Positions 59,029-64,000 of a DNA stretch of 64,000 nucleotides are shown in pieces. The notes under the pieces were generated by a model that saw nothing but the letters and a program-made list of their open reading frames with translations, had not been told where the DNA came from and did no database searches. The translations under genes were made by a program, and so were the position numbers. The first letter of the stretch is position 1. Each line of letters begins with the position of its first letter. Source of the DNA: an uncultured Flavobacteriaceae bacterium (lineage in GTDB: Bacteria; Bacteroidota; Bacteroidia; Flavobacteriales; Flavobacteriaceae); the NCBI GenBank assembly GCA_947500525.1, contig CANMSH010000004.1, positions 314,783-378,782 of the forward strand. Reading direction: 5' to 3'.

Positions 59029-60303
59029 ATGAGGGAAGATTTAATTTCATTTTTATGGAAGTTTCAATATTTTAATAAAACGGCGCTTAAAACGGTTGAT
59101 CTTGATATACTTTCTATCTTGTCAGTAGGACAGGAGAATATGAATGCTGGCCCCGACTTTTTTAACGCTCAAATCAGTATCAACAATCAAAAATGGGCTG
59201 GAAATGTGGAGCTTCATGTAAAAGCATCCGATTGGTATGTGCATGGTCATGAACAAGATCCAAATTATGAGAATGTTATTTTGCATGTAGTTTGGGAAAA
59301 TGATGTCCCAATATATAGAAAGGATAATACACTAATAGCAACGCTGGAATTAAAAAATATAGCGATACGACGTATTGTGAATGGCTATGAAAAATTGATT
59401 AGCCCTAATAGTAACTGGATTAGTTGCGAACGTGAAATAAATAAAATTGACGATTTCACAATGTCTAACTGGTTAGAGAGATTATACATTGAACGTCTAG
59501 AACAAAAGTCAGTACTGATTTCAAAATTACTAATAGAATCTAATCATGATTGGGAGGCCGTTTTATTCAAGCTATTATTAAAAAACTTTGGATTAAAAGT
59601 AAATGGAGAGGCTTTTTTTCAATTGTCTAATGGCGTAAAATTTTCGGTAATAAGAAAAGAGCAAGATAAATTACATAGATTGGAAGCCCTATTATTTGGA
59701 ATGGCAGGGCTACTAGAAAATGAAATTCAGCATCCTCACGTGCAATTTTTATTTAGAGAATTTAACTACTTAAAATCAAAATATAAATTAATACCTCAAC
59801 CAAATTCGATTCAATTTTTTAGACTAAGACCAAATAACTTTCCAACAATACGTTTAGCTCAAATGGCCGGTTTATACTATCAGCATAAATCATTGTTTTC
59901 AAGGTTAATTGAGGCCGATAATATAATGTATATATATAGTTTGTTGGATGTTGAGACTGATAAGTTTTGGGATACCCATTATACATTTAAAGCAACATCT
60001 AAACCTAGAAAAAAACGACTATCAAGGGCCTTTAAAGATTTATTGCTTATCAATACCATTGTTCCTATAAAGTTTATGTATCAACAATACATAGGAAGGC
60101 CGAATAATGAATTGATAATGGGGCTAATGAATGAAATTAGTTCAGAAAAGAACAGTATCATCACTCAATTTTCAAAACTACATATTTTGAGCAATTCGGC
60201 TTCTATGTCTCAAGGATTATTACAATTAAAAACTGCGTATTGTAATCAGCAAAGCTGTTTAAGGTGTGCGATTGGTAAAAAATTGTTAACGGATATAGAC
60301 TAG
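59029..60303 (+). CDS. DUF2851-like protein
   Basis: LWKFQYFNKTALKTVDLDILSILSVGQENMNAGPDFFNAQISINNQKWAGNVELHVKASDWYVHGHEQDPNYENVILHVVWE. Confidence 0.88.
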   Translation: MREDLISFLWKFQYFNKTALKTVDLDILSILSVGQENMNAGPDFFNAQISINNQKWAGNVELHVKASDWYVHGHEQDPNYENVILHVVWENDVPIYRKDNTLIATLELKNIAIRRIVNGYEKLISPNSNWISCEREINKIDDFTMSNWLERLYIERLEQKSVLISKLLIESNHDWEAVLFKLLLKNFGLKVNGEAFFQLSNGVKFSVIRKEQDKLHRLEALLFGMAGLLENEIQHPHVQFLFREFNYLKSKYKLIPQPNSIQFFRLRPNNFPTIRLAQMAGLYYQHKSLFSRLIEADNIMYIYSLLDVETDKFWDTHYTFKATSKPRKKRLSRAFKDLLLINTIVPIKFMYQQYIGRPNNELIMGLMNEISSEKNSIITQFSKLHILSNSASMSQGLLQLKTAYCNQQSCLRCAIGKKLLTDID

Positions 60304-60357
60304 AAGTAAGCTTTTTTTATATCTTTAAGATACTCATTTTAGGGTGGAAATTAAGTT

Positions 60358-62022
60358 ATGAAGAGAATTTTACTCAGTTTATGCACATGTTGCATACTCT
60401 TTGCCTGCAATAATACATCTAAAAAAAAGATGTTACCCATTGAGCCGGTAAATGTTAAAAAGGAAATGCTGGCGCATTTTAAAAGGAACTATCCATCCCT
60501 TTATAGATCTACACAACTAAAAACGTTGAAGTTAGATAGCATCCAATGGAGTGATGCTTTTTACAAAAGCAACAACTATGTTCCTATTTGGATAAATGAT
60601 TCTATCGATATTTCTAGTAATGGTATGTCATTGATTGAGCAATTTTTGGCGGCAAATCTATATGGATTGAATACTAGAAGATACCACCTCTCTACCATAA
60701 AAGAATTACAGCAAAATTTGCGTAAAATTAAGGACAAAACAAAACGATATGAGCTTGCTGCAACCATAGAAGTGCTTTTGACAAATTCGTATTTTATGTT
60801 TGGTAAACATCTTCATTATGGAGTGTTAGATTCTATTGATTCGATTACGGTGTTGCCCAGGAAAAAATTTAATATTAATATGCCTAAGTATACAATAACG
60901 GCATACAAAAATGATAGTTTAATTGAAAAGTTACTTGAACTACAACCAGATATCCTCCAATATAAAACATTACAAAAAGGCTTAGCTCGGTATCTAGAAA
61001 ATGCGTCTTTAAGTACCAATACTATTCAGGTGAAAAATTTCCGTGAAGATTCAGTGAATGCTATTGTACAATCTCAAAAAGCTCTAGTATTGCATAAGTA
61101 TCTAGACTCCATTTCAATAGATTCTTTGTATTTAATTGCGCTTAAGAAATTTCAATCTGATCATGCATTGACGCCAGATGGTTTAATCGGTAAGAATACA
61201 GCGAAGGCTTTATCCATGAGCCCTTATGACTATTATTTAAAGATTGTAGCAAATCTTGAAATGTGGAGGTGGAAAGAACCCTTAGAGCCCAACCATATCT
61301 TTGTAAATGTGCCCGCATATGAACTGAAATTACGAGAAAACGATTCAGTTAGATTCGAATCTAAGGTAGTTGTAGGAAAGAAGAAGACAACCACGCCCGA
61401 GATTCGAGATTCTTTGCAGTACGTTATTGCATATCCTTATTGGAATGTACCTAGAAAAATATCATTAGAAGAAATAATTGTAAAGGCACAAAAAGATTCA
61501 ACATACTTTAATAGAAATAATTATGAATTGCTGACGTATAGAAAAGATACAGTAGATATGAGCACCATTGACTGGAATAAAATGAATGATGATACATTTA
61601 CCTATTTAATAAGACAAAAAGGAGGTGGTTATAATTCATTAGGTTATGTTAAATTCATTTTCCCAAATAAATATGCGATCTATTTACATGACACCCCTTC
61701 TAAGAGCTTGTTTAAAAGAGAATTACGGGCATTTAGTCATGGTTGCGTAAGAGTTGAAAAAGCCCTGTCGATGGCGAGTTATATTTTGAAATCAGATAGT
61801 AATGAATATACTCCAGATAGTATGTACGCTTATATAAAGAAGAGAAAGGAAAAATCAATAAAACTCAATACTACAATTCCGGTATATATTTATTATTTTA
61901 CGGTTAAGGGGAAAGAAAACGGAGAACTTATTTTTTATGATGACTTGTATGGTACAGATAGAAAATTAACGCACCTTTTAATTCAGCAAAGAAATCAATT
62001 CAATAAAGAACTGAGAAATTAA
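60358..62022 (+). CDS. L,D-transpeptidase with peptidoglycan-binding domain (YcbB-like), lipoprotein
   Basis: CILFACNN lipobox; FQSDHALTPDGLIGKNTAKAL; IYLHDTPSKSLFKRELRAFSHGCVRVEKAL. Confidence 0.9.
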   Translation: MKRILLSLCTCCILFACNNTSKKKMLPIEPVNVKKEMLAHFKRNYPSLYRSTQLKTLKLDSIQWSDAFYKSNNYVPIWINDSIDISSNGMSLIEQFLAANLYGLNTRRYHLSTIKELQQNLRKIKDKTKRYELAATIEVLLTNSYFMFGKHLHYGVLDSIDSITVLPRKKFNINMPKYTITAYKNDSLIEKLLELQPDILQYKTLQKGLARYLENASLSTNTIQVKNFREDSVNAIVQSQKALVLHKYLDSISIDSLYLIALKKFQSDHALTPDGLIGKNTAKALSMSPYDYYLKIVANLEMWRWKEPLEPNHIFVNVPAYELKLRENDSVRFESKVVVGKKKTTTPEIRDSLQYVIAYPYWNVPRKISLEEIIVKAQKDSTYFNRNNYELLTYRKDTVDMSTIDWNKMNDDTFTYLIRQKGGGYNSLGYVKFIFPNKYAIYLHDTPSKSLFKRELRAFSHGCVRVEKALSMASYILKSDSNEYTPDSMYAYIKKRKEKSIKLNTTIPVYIYYFTVKGKENGELIFYDDLYGTDRKLTHLLIQQRNQFNKELRN

Positions 62023-62023
62023 A

Positions 62024-62749
62024 TTAAGAGCTAATGCTTGTGATCTTAGAATTAACCAGTTTTGATGTTTTTAAGTAATTATCTTTTTTGGCATAGATGA
62101 ATAAACAAGTGCCGTTTTTTATTGTATTGATGATTTGTTTGTAGTTCTTTTTTGGCAGGGAAGGACACCCTAAGCTTCTGCCTAACTTGCCATTTTTCCT
62201 AATAAAATCTTGGCTTACATAATCGGCACCATGAATTACAATAGCTCTAGATCTGGCATTGCTATTTGAAGTTTCCAATCCGTCCAAACGTAACGAAAAT
62301 CCGTGTTTACCACTATAGGTTTCAGCAGTTTTGTAAAATCCAAGGCTACTCTGAAAACTACTTACCTTGTTAGAAAACCGGGTAGCAAATTCATATCCAG
62401 AATTTCGACCATGTGCCACTAAACTTTTATAGACTATTTTTCTCGCTTTTGTATCGATAACGAATAGACGCTCTTCATTGGATGATTTGCTAAAATCTAC
62501 AACTGTAAGAAGTACTTCATTGTTAATTTTTTCGGTATCAATTAAAGTTAAATAACCTTGCATCGCAGCTTCAAAGGCATCAAATTTTAATGTTTTATCA
62601 TTAAGAGATTCATAGAGGTTCAACGAATATTCCTTAAACGAAATATGAGTATTCGATTTAATCAAAACCGCTTTCGGAGTAGTTTCCCATGCATAGGTTG
62701 GAAACATAAATAAAATAACAAAGGCTAATAAGATTTGTCTTTTTTTCAT
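62024..62749 (-). CDS. Murein L,D-transpeptidase catalytic domain family protein
   Basis: Signal peptide; AIVIHGADYVSQDFIRKNGKLGRSLGCPSLPKKNYKQII. Confidence 0.85.
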   Translation of the reverse strand: MKKRQILLAFVILFMFPTYAWETTPKAVLIKSNTHISFKEYSLNLYESLNDKTLKFDAFEAAMQGYLTLIDTEKINNEVLLTVVDFSKSSNEERLFVIDTKARKIVYKSLVAHGRNSGYEFATRFSNKVSSFQSSLGFYKTAETYSGKHGFSLRLDGLETSNSNARSRAIVIHGADYVSQDFIRKNGKLGRSLGCPSLPKKNYKQIINTIKNGTCLFIYAKKDNYLKTSKLVNSKITSISS

Positions 62750-62897
62750 TCGGTGACTACTATTACAATACTTTATGTACGAAGGGAGAAGATTAATAAA
62801 TTCTGATGGTGTATAAACACCCATTTAATAACTATTTTAAAATAATTTTATTGTATTGATACATAAACTTTTAAGGATTTAAAGTGTTAAAAAATAA

Positions 62898-62920
62898 AAA
62901 GGCCCTCAACGAGGACCTTT
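62898..62920. terminator. Imperfect hairpin terminator
   Basis: AAAGGCCCTCaacGAGGACCTTT with one mismatch, flanked by A/T. Confidence 0.5.
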
Positions 62921-62944
62921 AATTAAATTATTTCTTTACCCAGA

Positions 62945-63574
62945 CTATCTTTTTTTCTCCGATTCTTTCGCGTATTTCTGCTTATTAATTTCATCTTGTA
63001 ATTCGCGTCTTAATTTTTGTTCACGTTCAATAGAACGCTGTCGATAGCTTTCAAATTCCTCTTCTATTTCTGCCTTATCTTTTTTGGCATCAACAGTTAT
63101 AACGTTACTTCTTTTAAATTTTCCAATAAATAAAGCTGTAGCAGCAGCTAGTACACCAATTATTGACCATAAAATGGTATTATAGCCCGTCTTGCTCATA
63201 GGTATACCCAAAAAACTGATATTATCTTTTTCCTTAGTAACGGCACTTAAATTATCATTGGTATTTCCTAAATTCGTTTTTAAGGTTTCAATTTCAATAG
63301 ATTGAGTAGCGATGGTCGCATTTGCTTCTTTTAATTTTTCGCGCCCCAATTTTAGAGAATCCGAAACATTCTTTTTGAATTTAAATAGGTTATTGATTTT
63401 TACACTTTTATAATCTTCCCATTTAGGAGATTTTTTATACAAATAATCAAATTGACTATCGATTGTGCCCGAGTTTAACGAAGCTTTCACTTCAGTTGAA
63501 TTGTCTTGAGCGGTAGCATTGAATGAAAATAATAGTAGGGTAAGAAATGAGATTATTACTTTAATTAATTTCAT
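62945..63574 (-). CDS. Membrane-associated coiled-coil protein
   Basis: Signal peptide, coiled coil KLGREKLKEANATIATQSIEIETLKTNLG, one TM, charged tail. Confidence 0.65.
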   Translation of the reverse strand: MKLIKVIISFLTLLLFSFNATAQDNSTEVKASLNSGTIDSQFDYLYKKSPKWEDYKSVKINNLFKFKKNVSDSLKLGREKLKEANATIATQSIEIETLKTNLGNTNDNLSAVTKEKDNISFLGIPMSKTGYNTILWSIIGVLAAATALFIGKFKRSNVITVDAKKDKAEIEEEFESYRQRSIEREQKLRRELQDEINKQKYAKESEKKR

Positions 63575-63649
63575 TTTATTTAGAGTTTAGTTTAATAAAG
63601 TTCAAAAGTAAAAAATTACTTCTAAATATATAAGTACTGAGAACTTTAT

Positions 63650-64000
63650 TTAGTAAAGATTTTTGAACTTATTAGGATCTGCCTCATGCATCAAAGCATA
63701 AAGACCTTCAAATATGTCATCTATAGAAGGTTTAGAAAAATAGTCTCCATCAGTACCGTACGCTGCTCTATGATCTTTTGCTGTAATTGTGATTGGTTGA
63801 CTATCTAAAAATTGATACCCTTTTTGCTTGTTCAAAACTTGATCTAATAAATAACCCGAAGCTCCTCCAGATACATCTTCATCGATAATGGCAAGTCGAT
63901 TAGTTTTTTCAAGACTCTTTACAGTATCTTGATTCAAATCAAATGGTAATAAGCATTGCGCATCAATAATTTCAATGTCGATTGATACCTTTGCCAATTC
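63650..64000 (-). CDS. C-terminal part of a 2-oxo acid dehydrogenase/transketolase-type E1 component, truncated by the window edge
   Basis: VSIDIEIIDAQCLLPFD...NRLAIIDEDVSGGASGYLLDQVL...HRAAYGTDGDYFSKPSIDDIFE. Confidence 0.7.
   Translation of the reverse strand, partial: ELAKVSIDIEIIDAQCLLPFDLNQDTVKSLEKTNRLAIIDEDVSGGASGYLLDQVLNKQKGYQFLDSQPITITAKDHRAAYGTDGDYFSKPSIDDIFEGLYALMHEADPNKFKNLY

Noticed and set aside
1-64000. CRISPR array, tRNA/rRNA genes, prophage, IS or toxin-antitoxin/defence loci
   Set aside because: No regularly spaced repeats, no cloverleaf or rRNA-like segments, and no transposase, integrase or nuclease-effector ORFs noticed; a tRNAscan/DefenseFinder run would be needed to confirm absence
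3734-64000. E2 gene and partial E1 gene as one functional operon
   Set aside because: They lie about 60 kb apart on opposite strands; they may share a complex but not an operon

Overview
The window is about 64 kb of low-GC chromosome from a Bacteroidota member, most likely a flavobacterium. Support for this is the T9SS sorting domain, DUF6048/DUF6452/DUF4835/DUF2851-type families and TAnnTTTG -7 promoter boxes. It is mostly conserved housekeeping and cell-envelope genes: E2 acyltransferase, rpmE2, NagZ-like GH3/serine hydrolase fusion, rsmE, YfhO plus a glycosyltransferase/wecB block, mutS2, ung, rlmD, azurin, prfA, dapA, ferritin, bamD, RNAP omega, coaBC, recN, fabI, CBS-type PLP enzyme and two L,D-transpeptidases. 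I saw no rRNA, tRNA, CRISPR array, prophage or IS element. I found no complete new defence-like system. The less ordinary signals are: (i) three decayed or interrupted genes that an ORF caller would miss or split (a degraded remnant at 7208-7401, a CotH-like gene with one in-frame TAA, and an ECF sigma gene with one in-frame TAG and a lost 3' end); (ii) a GT2 gene with no canonical start codon for its conserved N-terminus; (iii) a symmetric interleaved pair of divergent promoters upstream of rpmE2; (iv) two genes whose -7 box lies exactly 4 nt before the ATG, suggesting leaderless mRNAs; (v) a five-copy 29-aa repeat protein; (vi) a short lipoprotein gene absent from the ORF track; and (vii) a tight four-gene cluster combining a signal-less periplasmic-binding-fold protein, a nucleoside phosphorylase, an eIF1/SUI1 protein and a 2OG-Fe(II) oxygenase. 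All family names come from reading the translations; no database search was run.
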